From positions 22,185,218 to 22,249,217 of the forward strand of contig NC_049987.1 in assembly GCF_000003815.2 (NCBI RefSeq): a stretch of DNA of 64,000 nucleotides, in the 5' to 3' direction. A model generated the notes under the pieces. The model was not told the origin of the DNA. It worked only from the letters and a program-made list of their open reading frames with translations, and searched no databases. The position numbers were made by a program, and so were the translations under genes. The DNA comes from Branchiostoma floridae (Eukaryota; Chordata; Leptocardii; Amphioxiformes; Branchiostomatidae). Below are positions 32,458-45,807 of the stretch, piece after piece. Each line of letters starts with the position of its first letter. The stretch's first letter is position 1.

Positions 32458-33129
32458 GTGAGTCACTTTCTAACTTTAGTTTGTGCTTTACTCTGACATA
32501 AATTTAGTAGGAACTAGAGAGTGACTCATAAACTTACATCTAGAGAGATTGATAATCGTTGGAGAATTGGACGAATTTTCTAAAATTCTAAAAAAAAAAT
32601 ACAATGCCTGAACCAAATTTTCAGTTGTCAGAAATCTAAATGACATTTTCTACGCATTTTCACTTCCAGCGATGGACTGATTCTTTTACCATTACACAAT
32701 TGTTCTGCTTTGAGCAATGCTTGATTGTAAATGGATGTATATGAACATGTCACTCATGGAAAAAACTTTCTTGCTCGGTCGGGCAAGTGGGGTAGGACAT
32801 GCAATTGCCCGATGGGCATGCGCACCTTCACTTGCCCATTGAAAATGAAACGACTTGGAGCTGAAATTATTGAATTTGCGATGGCTTCATTAATAGTTAT
32901 TGTCATGAAAAAGATATGAACATGGATCTTATATTTCGATATGGTCTATATAGTTTTACAGACCAAATGTTGAAGATAACGCATTGAAATTAGAAGGGTG
33001 TAATACGATGTCATCAAATTGTAGTCATTTCAAGGGACTTTTTCTCACGCAATGGGGACTTTTGATGAATGCTTCCGCGTCGATTAATTGGGCGAGCCTC
33101 GACTGGGGGGTGGGGATTTTCCGGTTTAA

Positions 33130-35450
33130 TAATCAATCAAGTTTATTGCAAATTCTTGCCCGTGGGCTAATTGCAGTTAACATAAAAAATTCCAACAATG
33201 TAAGATACAAAATCACAAGTGTCTACTCTAGTCTAAATCTAGTAAAAGCTAACCCTAGATCCTGGGTTATTGGGTTCGACTCCTTTTTCGAAGACAGTGG
33301 AAGACGAAAGATCCCACCTTTTTTATTATGTGTGGGTTTTGTGATGTTAGAAGGAGAACTGATTTCTTTTTGTCAGTGAATGTGAGGAAGTTTGGGTGGA
33401 ATTTGATGGTCTCTTTGAACAGCTCTTTTCTTTCTTGATTAAAGAGAGAGCAGTTTGACATAAAATGTGTTTCGTCTTCCACCACGTTTGACGTACACTG
33501 TTTGCACGTTCTTTCACACACGGATAGCCTCTTGTACCGCCCTCTCAATTTCGAGAGGGTGGGCACTAATTCTAATTTTGCTGATTGCCGAGCGTAAATC
33601 AAAATTATCTAATTCTAAGTATGTTTCCATAGTATGTGCTGTTTTACAGGTCTTATAAAACCTTAGCTTACCAGTATCTATACTCAAGTTATGGCGAGAG
33701 GTTTGGATAAACATATCAGAGATTCTAGATCTTATCATTGTACATATAGATCTGATATCACTAAGTGAGTTACATGAATACAAAAGGTAGGAGTGGCCAC
33801 TACCATCTAAAATTTCTTTCACTCGTTGTAACAAGGTTCTTCTACGACTATTAGAAATAGATTTATGTTGACACAAAAAGGTATCGGCTTGTAACAAATG
33901 TCTTTGAGAATCCATTTGTAATAAGCGTAGCCAGTAACGAATAACACGCACAGATATATCTAATTCTAAAGGAAATCTGCCAAGCTCTGCTCTAGAAGCT
34001 AAATTACTACAATTTCTGGAAGCGCCAAATATATTCTTACAAAAGCGGTGATGCGGCCGCGGCTTTATACAAGAATCAAATATTTTTAGCAAGCACTTTG
34101 GCGAGACAGATGAGCGAATGAGAGATTTCAAACTATACATAGCTTTACGAGCTTTGAGTGAAAGTTGTTTTTTGGTCAGGGAGAAACTTCCCGACGATGT
34201 AATAGTCAGGCCTAGGTAGCAGTAAGAAGGTACTATGTCCAGGGTATCTTGATCAAATACGAATGTTTGGTTTCGGAAGGATCGGCCAGATTTGTTGAAA
34301 ATCATAACTTTAGTTTTCTTAAGATTAACTTGGAGTTTCCATTTCTTGCAGAAGGCACTTAATCTGTTGAGCGCACATTGCAACCCTTTATCTGATTCAG
34401 AAAATATAACCACATCGTCTGCATATAACAAGCACGATACAAATAAATTATGTAGAGATGGTGGTTCACATTCCGCATTATCAAGTACATGAACGAGGAC
34501 ATTAATGAATAGGTTGAACAATGTAGGACTTAGATTGCAGCCTTGTCTAACGCCTTTTTTGGTTACAAATGGAGGCGTTAGACCGGACTCAGTTTTTACA
34601 CACGTCTGGGGTTTAGAGTACATACATTTAATTAGCTTGTAAAAGTTACCCGCAATTCCCGAGTTTAGCAGTTTGAAACGAAGACCCTCTCTCCAAACGG
34701 AGTCGAAGGCTTTTTTTAAAATCGATAAAACATGAATAAATGCGTTTGTTTTCGGAAAGGTGTTTGCTTAACAGCGAGTCCAGGACAAATAAGTTATCAT
34801 TCGTGCCAAATTCTTTTCTAAAGCCGGCTTGGTTTGGGGAGATTAGATTATTTTCGTCTAGAAATGTGGTTAGGCGCGTGTTTAGTATTGATGTAAATAG
34901 CTTGGCAAGACAACTAGTGACTGAAATTCCTCTGTAGTTGCCGGGGTCGTCTTTTGCCCCGCATTTATGAATGGCAACAATGTGGCTGGTACACCAGTCT
35001 TGGGGAAAGTAACCAGAAGACAAGAATAAGTTAAAAAGTTTCGATAACGGTTCTATGAGAATATGTGACGAACATTTTAACATCTCATTACGAATGAGGT
35101 CACCACCTGAAGTTTTCCCGTTTTTCAGGTTAGAGATAGCTTGTTTAATTTCGTCTTTATTAATTGGTTCATCCAATGAATTACAATGTGTATTTTGAAG
35201 CTTGTCTTCTAGATTCAATATCTCTCTTTGTATTTGAATTTCAAAAGCATTAGGTAATTTAGGCAGGTTAGTGGTGGAATCCTCGCCGTAAAGTCTACTA
35301 AAATGGGAATGTAGACTTTCGTCGGAGATTATTTCATGGTTGCGTGTTTGATCTTTAGATTTGTATTCTTTTAGTAATGACCAAAATGCTGATGGGTTGG
35401 CCCCCGAGAACGAGTTCAGTTGGTCTAAGATATTGTTTGGAACTATGATA
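33130..35450 (-). mobile_element. Old non-LTR retrotransposon (LINE), 5'-truncated
   Basis: The minus strand encodes reverse transcriptase pieces: NYRGISVTSCLAKLF and CFIDFKK (35218-34646), then GVRQGCNLSPTLFNLFINVL, CLLYADDVVIF and a long thumb/C-terminal region (34623-33514), ending in a CxxC...H...C finger-like segment near 33480. The frame shifts at an A-run near 34720 and again near 33550. The 3' UTR ends close to 33130. The clade is unassigned (I/Jockey-type is possible). It lies in the 5' intron of gene A and is absent from the matching place in unit B. Confidence 0.88.
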
Positions 35451-36722
35451 AATCAGCTGATGACGTCTCACTACGGGATACAGTTATGGCAATGTTTTCT
35501 GTCCGTAGATACAAAACTATGCGTAACTGCCTAAAAGTGCTACAAAAAATTAGAAATGTTCCTTAAGGCTGTACATAGAAGATATAAGGATACTTGAATT
35601 ATGTTGGCTTTACACTTTTCATTGAAGGGTGTAATTTGATCAATTGTTGCTCTAGTACACGTCAATTAGTAACTTTGTCTTCAATATCAATGTGGGCATT
35701 TATTGCGTGGTTCATTATAAGAAAGGATTTGCGCGGGCTCCAAATATAAAATACACAGAACACAGATACTGCTAGAGATATTGAATAATGTAAAGAACAT
35801 GAGGCAATTTTCCCAAGATAAATCTAATATTCTTGATAAATTCTCTAAATTCTACAATCTACAAAAATTGATCTAAATTCTACAATTTAGAAAAAAAACC
35901 CTTGGTTGTTGGTCAGTTGGACATCAAACAAACACGGTACTCGGGCGGTATATGTTCGTACTTATCAACGTCATTGTCTTAATTTTTTTAAAATCAGGTT
36001 CGTCACAATTTAACAATTTCAACAATCGTTTGGCATAATTGTGTCTATATTTTCTTTCCATCCGGCTTAAATTTCTTTCCCACCAACCTGTCATATACAT
36101 ATACGTTCCCAAGTTAAAAATAGAAGGGCCAGCTACTGTTTCTCACTAGTTCCACTATTGGTATGTGGGGAAAAAACCAAGGGGGAGTTCATCTGTCATG
36201 TGAGTACACATGCATGTGTACTTGTTTCCAATGACGTGTCCTGGGCAAACAGAAAACTAGATACAACATCTGCTTTAACTCAGTCATAACATCTAACGTT
36301 GTCCATTGCCAAAAAATTTAATGCACATAATAGACTGCCAGAAATTTCAATATCTTGATATCAAGCATAGGATAATAATGAACGATTTCAACAAAATTGC
36401 AGAATTGTAGAAAAATATATTTCTTTGCTTTAGGTTCTTATTATTTGCCAAAAACTATAACATGTTCATAATATAACACCTGAATGATATTTCATTGTCA
36501 CGCAATAAAGATCTTCTCCTTCATCATCTTCGCCGCATGTCAGTGTTTGCTGAGGCGGGCCGTCATTGGAATTGATAGAAGATGAATATCTCAATTTGTT
36601 TACAATACTAGTATGTGTTCTGTATATATGGACTTAGTTAAGAACAGTATAACTGACATATGATAAAATGTTACGAGGTATCTTAAAAGTTTTTATATGC
36701 TGTTGGGTTCCTTTTTTTCCAG

Positions 36723-36798
36723 AACAGATTGTGCTAATACTCTGAGGCTCCCTACTCAACGGCTTTTTGAGACACGTCACTGATACATACCATACCAG
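36723..36798 (+). other. Candidate non-coding exon 2, copy 1 (gene A)
   Basis: 76 bp between a TTTTTTTCCAG acceptor and a GTAATT donor. It contains CTCTGAGGCTCCCTACTCAA and is conserved with 38145-38215 and 49124-49195, including both splice sites. Conservation of splice sites in three copies with no shared reading frame suggests a 5' UTR exon. Confidence 0.55.
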
Positions 36799-38144
36799 GT
36801 AATTTACACAATTCATGATGCATGTAGTACCAATATACAGGATATAAAGTCAAATCAACTACCAGAATCTTGCTTATTGTTTGTTTGAACCTTTGTTTAT
36901 TCATGAAAGCTCAGGTCGTCCTGCAGGCCGCTTTTTATTGAGGCAATGAGGGAAGAGGCAATGGTCAGACAAGTATATAACCGAGATACAGTTTACATCG
37001 TTGTAAGTCCTAATGAGTCTTATAAATCTATGTCTGTATACACAATTTACATACATGGTACAAAATACATAATAGTGGGAGCTGCTACATGATTCGAGTC
37101 CGTTTATTGCCCATGATTTGCGAGTCAAAAGAAAGAGAGTGTAAAAGATGTACCAAGAAAAATGTGCAGGATCAGAGGTATAAACACTTCCGATATACAG
37201 GCGCTAAAATACGCGGCCGAATTATATCCTGCTGAGCTCTATGATTATCTTCCAGATGAAGAGAAACAATATACTTACTCACAAACTATAGCTACTATCG
37301 TTTGGCATTGAAAAGTTAATTACATTCTGGTGTTGGTAGTCTGTAGTGAGTGGTGTTGATTGTTTGCTTTATAAGTGATCTAGATGTAAGTCAGTTGTGC
37401 TTGCAATTTGTTGGGTGTGTGTTGTTCTGTTGAAATCCCAAGTTCAGACCTCTTAGAATTATCTTGGCATGTTGCTCTTTACAGCACCGACCCTAAACAT
37501 AGGGCTCATCATTCATCATTCATCATCATAGGGCTCCGACTATTAAACCGGGTTATTTACTCAGCTTGTCAACTGATTATAATGTACACACTATTGTAAC
37601 ACTATTTACATCCTATTTTTCATCCTGTTTATTCTTCAAGACGTATTTACGATATGGTTCATTCGTCTGACTCTTGACGGTACTGTTTTATTACCTAGAT
37701 TTTTTAAAGCTAAAAGTCACGACACCAGTTGCTATGGTTATTTGCTTCTGGATGTGTAAGCTTAATTCGGTATCAAGAAAATCATACACTAAGGCAGTTT
37801 TTACCTCAAAATAAGCAGTAGGCCATAAGAATTCAAGTTTCTGATTATTGGCTCCTAAATCAGTTAGATTTTCAATCCAAATCAATCATAAGTTGTCTCT
37901 TTTCTTCTGTCTGTGACGAGAAACTAGAGAATTCGAAACTGTAACGAGATGTTTATCATATGCAATCCCATTGAATAATGGAAAAGGAGGAACATCAATG
38001 GCTGACGTTTTCAACAATGTGTGCATAATTGTATTTCAACAAGATGATAACTTTAATTGTTTTATTGGAACGCAGTAAAGGATAGTGTGGTTGATATGAT
38101 ATGATATGCATGTTTTTCTACGGGTGTTCCTTTTTTAATGACAG

Positions 38145-38215
38145 ATTGTGGTGACGCTCGGTGGCTCCTTACTAAACGACTGTCGGAGACACATCACTGA
38201 TATATACCATTTTAG
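38145..38215 (+). other. Candidate non-coding exon 2, copy 2 (gene A)
   Basis: 71 bp between a TGACAG acceptor and a GTAATT donor, with GGTGGCTCCTTACTAAACGA matching copy 1. Surrounding intron sequence is also shared, so unit A has duplicated this exon internally. Confidence 0.55.
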
Positions 38216-40254
38216 GTAATTTACACAATTAATGACCACACTAGTATCCAGGATGTAACATGAAAGAAAGTATGCAGCAGTAGTAACCCTAAGGTACGCA
38301 CATTTCAGACATGCAGGTGTTAGAAATACTCGGCCAAATAATGCGAGTTGAGGTTAGCAACTTCAATGATCTTTTAGCTGATTAAAAAGACCATCTATTT
38401 TATCATTTGAGAAAAATTTCACCTTGTAAATGTTATTAATTGATCACAAACTTTAATTGTTTTGTGCGGACCGGTTGCACTTTGACTCTGACCACGTGAT
38501 TTGACGCCACTCGAGATCTTGTTGCTAAGCGGACTGCACGGTTCTCGCGCTCGTCCTTTCAACCACCACCGCCCCCTTTCTCCACCAAGTAGTCTTTGAA
38601 GTTTATGAAGTTTATTATTAGTTGTGTAAGTAGTGCTGTGTTTTCTTTGGAAAAGTTTTTCGTGATTAAACGTTTCCCTTTTTCGGCCAAACCGTGTCTT
38701 TGTAATAAGTTTGTTTGATAATTACACAAGAGTGATCATTCATTACATGTGTTCTAGTGTCACTATTAGCTGGCAACTTCGGCTGAAGACAGAAGAAGGT
38801 GAGGTGGAAGAGTTGTGCTGATGGCATTGCTGTCCCTTCGACCGATGAGGCTATGGGACCGGTGAGCTGAGGTGAGTGTTATTAGTTTGTTGTGACTAAC
38901 GTGCAATGTTTCTTGTTGTTTGCTGTAAGTCAGAATCAAGTATTTGTGGTATCTGATGGATGTGTTCATGGGTTTCTGATTATATCTCAGCTCTATACTT
39001 TTTATTATCCTCTTAGCATGTTCTATACTGGCTACCCAAACCATACCTCCCCTGGCTGCCAAACAGGGAGGTAGGAATTACGTCATGCTTTGACTAGCTA
39101 AATTCGGTTTGTTTGCTCACCATGTCAAACAACTTGCCAACTTCTTGTACTATTGAGAAACATACGTTTACATAAAAGTTGTTACGTTTATGAAGGTTAG
39201 ACATCCAGGTAAACTATATTCGACTATATTCAATCTCTGCAACTGGATAAAAAACGGATATTTACTTCCGTACGTTTCGAGTGACATCCATCACTCTTTT
39301 TCAGCATCACTAGAATGGACTAAAACTGGTTGAACATGTCAATTCAGTAAATCGTCATGATAATATGAAAATGTCATTAAATGTCAATCATGTTTTTATG
39401 GTTTCCTATGGTAAGACAATACCACAGGAAAAGTTATTGCCATTTTCTATGCAAAGCGGGGTGCCATGTACTGCGCTTGTACGTTGTCTCGGTTTACAAT
39501 TAATCGCAAGGTAGGACTTCGTGTAGAACTCGCCAGTAAACGGAACCCCGCTTTGAGATAATCCAATGATGCCAATTGTTATTTGTTTTGGGTGTGTTTA
39601 TTTATTTTATTTGTTTATTTGTTTATTTTACCAGGGTTACATGTCGCCATTTTAGATGTAGGTTTTGGTATCAAAAAGATCAAACATAAATTGATCCCTA
39701 TACCTTGGAGCTGCTATCTTTCTATTGTATAAACTTGCGTACAAACCAAGCCAATCCAAAAACATGTTTCATATAAATTTAGTTGGGAGGCTTGTTCATT
39801 TGCATTCAGAATAACACCCCCATTTGTACTGATGATGCCCTTGTGAGACGACCACCAGGGCTGATTTTATGATTGAGTTCCAAATAGAAAGTTCCAAAAA
39901 TGAACCATGCAAGTTGCAACCACAATTAATTCTAGTTACGACACAGGTGGAAACCTTTCTCTTTTCTTCTGTCCGCGAAGGAATAGCAAAAATGGGTCTG
40001 AAGACCAAAGCGTAAAGGATGTGCTGGAGGGACTCAACTGGCATAGTGGACTTTCCTACCTTCATCTTGCTCCCCATCACTTCAAGCTCAGCCAACACAA
40101 CGAGTAGGGAATCTACGGCATTCTGTGCATATTACTAGTGGAAATATTATTGTTGTGCCTTATTTATAAAACATTTGTTTGTATGTGGATTTTATTGGTG
40201 CCTATTGCGCTTGTCCAGCCAGTCTATATTAGTTTTAGTGCATAATCGACCGCC

Positions 40255-43200
40255 ATGGAGCAATCGTTGCCACCAAAATCATTAGATTCTCAGGCCACAA
40301 TGATGATGGGGGTTAAAGCGAAGCAAGGAACATTAAAGGAGGGAGAACATGTAGCAGAGGAAGACTCTGGGATGGAGAAGACAACTGCAAAAGAAAGGGG
40401 ATCTGCGAAGGAGAAAGAAACTACAAAAGAGAAGATTTCTGCAAGAGAGGAGGAATCTCCAATAGAGGAGGAATCTGCAAAAGACGAGGAATCTGTAAAA
40501 GAGAAAGAACCTTCAAAAGAGGAGGAATTCGAAAAAGAGAAGGAAACTGAGAAGAAAGAGCCTACAAAGATGGAGGAAGAAAATACAGAGATGGGTAAAT
40601 GGTGCGATAAAGAACCAGCAAATGAAGAACAAAAGTCTGCAAAAGATTGTGCAGAAGAATGTACAAAGGAGGAGAAATCTACAAAGGAGGAAGAGGATGT
40701 AAAGGACAAGGAATCAAAAGAAGAGGAATCTGTAGAAGAGGAAAAATCTGCAAAGGTGACAAAAATTTCAAAAAAGGAAGAATCTACAAAAAATGAGGAA
40801 TCTACAGAGGCGAAAGATTATGCAGAAGAGGAAGAATCTACAAAAGAAGATGACTCTGCAAAGGAGGTTGATGAATCTGCAAAAGGAGAAGAATGTAAAA
40901 AAGAGGAAGAGTCTGCAGAGCCAACTGTGGAAGAATTTGCAAAAGAGGAGAAATCTGCAATGCAGGAGAAATATGTAAACTTGGAGGAAGCTCCAAAAGA
41001 GACGAAATCTGCTAAAGGGGAAAAATCTCCAGAAGACAAAGAATCTCCAAAAGAGAATAATTCTCCAAAAAATGAGGATTCTCCAAAAGGAGAGGAATCT
41101 ACAGAAGAGGAAAAATCTGAAAAAGGGGAGGAATCAGTAAATGAGGAGGAATCTGCAAAGGCGGAAGAAACTACAAAAGAGGAAAATTGTACTGAGGAAG
41201 AATCTGCAAAGGAGGATGAAGAATCTGAAAAAGCAGAATATACAAAAAAGGAAAAGTGTGCAAAGGAGGAGGATTCTGCAAACAAGGAAGAGTTTTCAAA
41301 ACATGAAGAAGTTTCAAAAGGGGGAGCAAAGGTGGTAGAATCTTTAACAGAGGAGGAATCTGAATCTGCAACGGTGGAAGAATCTACAAAGGCTGGCGAA
41401 TCTGCAAAATTGGAAGAATCTGTAAAGGAGGAAGAATGTGCCAAGGATGAAGAATTTACAAAGGTGGAAGAACCTGGAATGGTGAAAGAATATGGAAAGG
41501 TGCTAGAAACTGCAGACGAGGAAGACTGTGAAAACGTGGAAGAATCTGCAAAGTTAGAAGAATCTGCAAATGTGTCAAAGTTAGAAGAATCTGCAAATGT
41601 GGAACAATCTGCAAAGGTGAAAGAATCTGCAAAAGAGGACGAATTTTCAAAACAGGAAGGCTCTTCAAAAGGGAAAAAATCCGCAAAAGTTGTACAATCT
41701 GCAAAAGTTGAGGAATCTGCAAAGATGGAAGAATCTGCACAGGCGGGAGCATCTGCAGGGGTAGAAGAAACTGCTGATTCGAAAATGTGTGAAAAGAAAG
41801 AATCTGCAAAGGTGGAAAAATCTACAAAAGTGGAAGAATCTGCAGAAGAGGAAAAATATGCAAAGGAGGCAGAATCTGCCAAAGAAGGTGAATTTGCAAA
41901 GGGGGAAGGATCTGCAAAGGTGGAAGAATTTGCAAAGGGGGAAGAATCTGCAAATGGGGAAGGATCTGCAAAGGAGGAAGAATCTGCAAAGGAGGAAGAA
42001 TCTGCAAAGGAGGAAGAATCTGTGAAAGAGGAAGAATCTGCAAAGGAGGAAGGATCTGTAAAACCGGGAAGAATCTGCAAATGGGGAAGAATCGGCAAAA
42101 GAGAAAGCATCTTTAAAAGGGGAGGTATCTACAAATGGGGAAGAATCTGCAAATTATCATGAGGAAGGATGTGCAAAAGTGGAACAAACTGCAAAAGGGG
42201 GAGTGTCTGCAAAGGTTGAAGTATCTACAAGGGTGGAAATATCTCCAAAAGGGGGAGAATCTGCAAAGGAGAAACAATCTGCAAAGGTGGAAGTATCTGC
42301 AAAGGAGGAGAAATCTAGAAAAGTGGAAGAACCTGCAAAGGAGAAAGTATCTGAGAAGGTGGAAGAATCTACAAAGAAGAATGCAGGGAGGACCAGCATG
42401 CAAAGGAAGAACAGTGTTGAAAAGAGGAAAAAATCGACGAAGGTGGTAGGGTCTGCAAATGAGGCAGACTCTCGGGATCCTGGGAAGGAGGAAGAACATA
42501 CAAAAGTGGAAGAACCTGAAAATGAGAAAGAGGCCATTAAAGAGAGGGAATCTGAGAAATCTGCAAAGAAAGGTGAATCTAAGGACAAGGAAGAACACGA
42601 AAAGANNNNNNNNNNNNNNNNNNNNNNNNNNNNNNNNNNNNNNNNNNNNNNNNNNNNNNNNNNNNNNNNNNNNNNNNNNNNNNNNNNNNNNNNNNNNNNN
42701 NNNNNNNNNNNNNNNNNNNNNNNNNNNNNNNNNNNNNNNNNNNNNNNNNNNNNNNNNNNNNNNNNNNNNNNNNNNNNNNNNNNNNNNNNNNNNNNNNNNN
42801 NNNNNNNNNNNNNNNNNNNNNNNNNNNNNNNNNNNNNNNNNNNNNNNNNNNNNNNNNNNNNNNNNNNNNNNNNNNNNNNNNNNNNNNNNNNNNNNNNNNN
42901 NNNNNNNNNNNNNNNNNNNNNNNNNNNNNNNNNNNNNNNNNNNNNNNNNNNNNNNNNNNNNNNNNNNNNNNNNNNNNNNNNNNNNNNNNNNNNACAACAT
43001 CCGAAGCAGACGCAAGGAGCAGTCACTAAAACTGTTGAGATTCCATCAGGGAGACGATTCATGAGAACGTAAATCAAGACCAAACAGCTACAGAAGGTGG
43101 AAGCTGCATTAAATATCAGGTTACAGGGAGCTCAACACTAACTAGAGGCCATGGAAGACAAGCTCGTCCCGAAGCCAGAGACATAGAGTACAGTTCGGGT

Positions 43201-45807
43201 TCTAAAACCATGGAACACAGAGGTATTCAGGACGTAGATTACAGAACTAGGTCAGACAGTCTCAGAAAACAACTATCATTAGTGGAGGGAATCAACATGC
43301 TACTCGATGGGCAGCAGGGTTTAGCGAGAGAGAAAACCAGGAGTGATGAAACCTGTATTATGCAACCAGTAGGTGGAACAGTTTCTAAAACATCTGATGG
43401 GCAAGAAAGTAACAGATTAACACAAGCCAAGAAAGATGAGAGATTTGAGATAACACCCCCTACTCAAACTAAAGATGTAAGCCTTTTGCTAGTTGGCTGC
43501 AAGGGCAATGGAAAGAGCAGCACAGGTAACACCATTATTGGGAACAATGTCTTTACTGTTTCTAGGAAAGGAGGAACTAAAAAGTATCAGAGAGAAGAAG
43601 TATGCTGCCGCCCACCATGGAACGAGAAGCTTGAAATAAAAGTTAGTGTGACAGATACACCAGGGGTGTCTGAACAGATGACAGAGTCAGAGTTCAAGGA
43701 ACTGGAGAAAGCAGTGAAGAAGAGTCGAAAAGGTTTTGATGCCATAGTTTTGGTCTGGTCTAATATAATTACTTCTCTACAGGAAGACAAAGAAGACAAT
43801 GTCTTCCAGTCCCTGCAACGCATGTTTGGCAATTCCTTCTGTAAACATCTTTTCATAGTTGTGACAGGAACCACACAAGATGGAGTGTCCGAATTTTGCA
43901 GTTACCTGCCAGAATCCCTAAAGGCTATCAAAGGCAAATGTCTTAATATCCTTGCCATTGACAACATGAACAAGAAAGTCAGTGAAGGCAGCATATGGGA
44001 ACTCATTCATGATGCAATAAACCACAGTACGAAGTATGGAAGATACACCAAAGAACATCTGTCTAAGGAATGCCAACTCCCACCAGGCGATGAGCTGAGG
44101 ATAGCACTGATAGGAATGACAGGAGCTGGGAAAAGCAGCACAGCGAACACCATCGTGGGAGAGCAAAAGTTTGAAGCAGCCTGCACAGCTTCCTCAGAAA
44201 CAGGAAGATGTTCTTATGGAAAAAGAGAGAAAGATGACCGAGAGGTATCTGTTGTGGATACACCAGGGGTGTGGGATACACAGGCTAGTATGGGGGAAGT
44301 CAGTGAAGAGATCGCCAGAATAACAACAATCTTCTCAGCTGGTCTCCATGCACTTCTACTAGTAATAAAAGCTGGCAGATTCACGGAACAAGACGTCAAA
44401 GTAGTACAGATTCTTAAAGAGATATTTGGTGATAACTTTATGAAGTATGTTGTAATAGTGATCACTTGCAAGGATGTGATTGTTCATGATCAGAAGTTCA
44501 ATGGTGATATTACCAAGTACATCCAAACAGTACCGGAGACATTTAAAACTCTGTTAAAAGAATGCAAAGGTCGATATGTTGCCATCGACAACCAAACGAA
44601 AGACGAAACAGTTAACAGAATGCAGCTCAAAGAACTGTTCACTTTGGTAGATAGAATGGTTAGAAGCAATGGTGGGGTTCCCTTTAGGAATAGCATCTTT
44701 CAAGAGGGCCAAAAGGAGAAGGACAAAATCAAAGAAGAGATAATGATGGAGCTTCAAGAAGAGCATATTTTGCCACAGACCCATGAAGAAGTTGATGAGA
44801 GATACAGGGATGAAATCATACAATATTCAGTTAAAAAAAAGATTCGCATATTCGAAAGTATGGCAGCTGTAGACACATGTCAACTTAAAAAAAAAATCAA
44901 TGTTCACACAGGTGCTGCAATTGCACCACCACAGCACCAAACCCAGCCCCATCATTCCCCCGCAGCCGCTGCGGCAGAGCGTGCCTGTCTCGCATCAGCC
45001 TCACCAGGAACCAGCGAGCATGCTCCAGATGTGGGCTACCTCCCTGAAAATCTTCAGCGAAGTACAGCCAAGAAAGAAAGACATGAACCTTCATGCACGG
45101 CAACTACAGGGCCAGTACCTGTACCTCCTAGCAGTGGAACTGCAGTGCCAGTACCTGTACCTCCTAGCAGTGGAACTGCAGTGCCAGTACCTGTACCTAC
45201 AAGCACTACAACTACAGTGCCAGTACCTGTACCTACAAGCACTACAACTACAGTGCCAGTACCTGTACCTACAAGCACTACAATTACAGTGCCAGTACCT
45301 GTACCTACAAGCACTACAACTACAGTGCCAGTACCTGTACCTCCTAGCACTACAACTAAAGTGCCAGTAACTTTACCTCCTAGCGCTACAACTACAACTA
45401 CAGGGCCAGTACAAGTACCTACAAGCACTACAACTACAGTGCCAGTAGATGTACCTCCTAGCACCGCACATACAACTACAGGGCCAGTGCATGAACCCTC
45501 TAGCAGGACACTTGGACACAGGACAAGTTTAGTTCCGGGCTCTGCAACTTCGGTGCATGTAAACGCAGGATATGTACCTTCCAGCACTGAAACTAAAGCG
45601 CCAGTAAATGAACCCTCTGAAAGTGATAGTGACGACGAACAATCCCCATTTGTACCCCCAGGACTATCGCCTGAGGCAGAGAAGCATGTGGAGGAGTTGG
45701 CAAGAAAGCGGGCAACGACCCGCTCATATGAACATTCCCCTCTGTACAAAAGAATCTGGAACAGAATAAAAGACGCTTTTGCGAGACTGAAATTTTGGCG
45801 AGAATGA
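40255..45807 (+). CDS. Gene A: repeat-rich CARD/AIG1-AIG1 GTPase protein (with assembly gap)
   Basis: One long coding exon. From the ATG at 40255 the frame reads a Lys/Glu/Ser head (six-residue units such as ESAKEE) to about 42063, where one extra base shifts the frame; the same composition continues in the next frame to the N gap (42606-42993). After the gap, the frame open from about 43039 through 45807 encodes two AIG1/GIMAP GTPase domains. Domain 1 has GCKGNGKSSTGNTIIG and DTPGVS, with no clear G4 motif. Domain 2 has GMTGAGKSSTANTIVG, DTPGVWDT and the GIMAP box GLHALLLVIKAGRFTEQDV. About ten PVPVPTSTTTTV-type units follow, then the tail SPLYKRIWNRIKDAFARLKF. GIMAPs are GTP-binding membrane-associated immune regulators. 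A CARD, visible in paralogue B at this point, is expected inside the gap. The frame break may be an assembly error in repeats. Confidence 0.8.
40380..42600 (+). repeat. Lys/Glu/Ser-coding degenerate minisatellite in gene A
   Basis: About 18-bp units (GAGGAAGAATCTGCAAAG and variants) are repeated over 2.2 kb, most regular near 41960-42050. Because AAG, GAG and GAA codons lack stops on either strand in several frames, long antisense frames rich in Phe/Ser/Asp appear here; they are by-products. Confidence 0.9.
42606..42993. other. Assembly gap (388 N)
   Basis: Unresolved bases inside the gene A coding exon, between the Lys/Glu-rich head and the linker before the first GTPase domain. By comparison with gene B this is where a CARD (about 90 codons) should lie. 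Confidence 1.
45100..45480 (+). repeat. 36-bp Pro/Thr/Val-coding repeats in gene A
   Basis: Units of about 36 bp (GTGCCAGTACCTGTACCTAC ...) encode PVPVPTSTTTTV. They form an extended stalk between the second GTPase domain and the C-terminal tail. Gene B has a shorter, more diverged version at 53440-53610. Confidence 0.9.

Larger units (their letters stand above)
35460..40230. other. Gene A 5' intron region
   Basis: Apart from the two candidate non-coding exons I see no gene. The sequence is AT-rich with blocks shared with unit B (36150-36240; 38330-38400 with 49370-49430; 39930-40110 with 50060-50250). A plausible acceptor for the coding exon is the TATATTAG at 40224-40231, 24 bp before the start codon. 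Confidence 0.5.

Noticed and set aside
33267-34623. 369-codon frame as a host gene
   Set aside because: YADD and surrounding blocks identify it as LINE reverse transcriptase.
40290-42110. Antisense frames of up to 430 codons rich in Phe, Ser, Ala and Asp
   Set aside because: They mirror the Lys/Glu/Ser codons of the gene A head; the codon set lacks stops on the reverse strand, so they carry no independent evidence.
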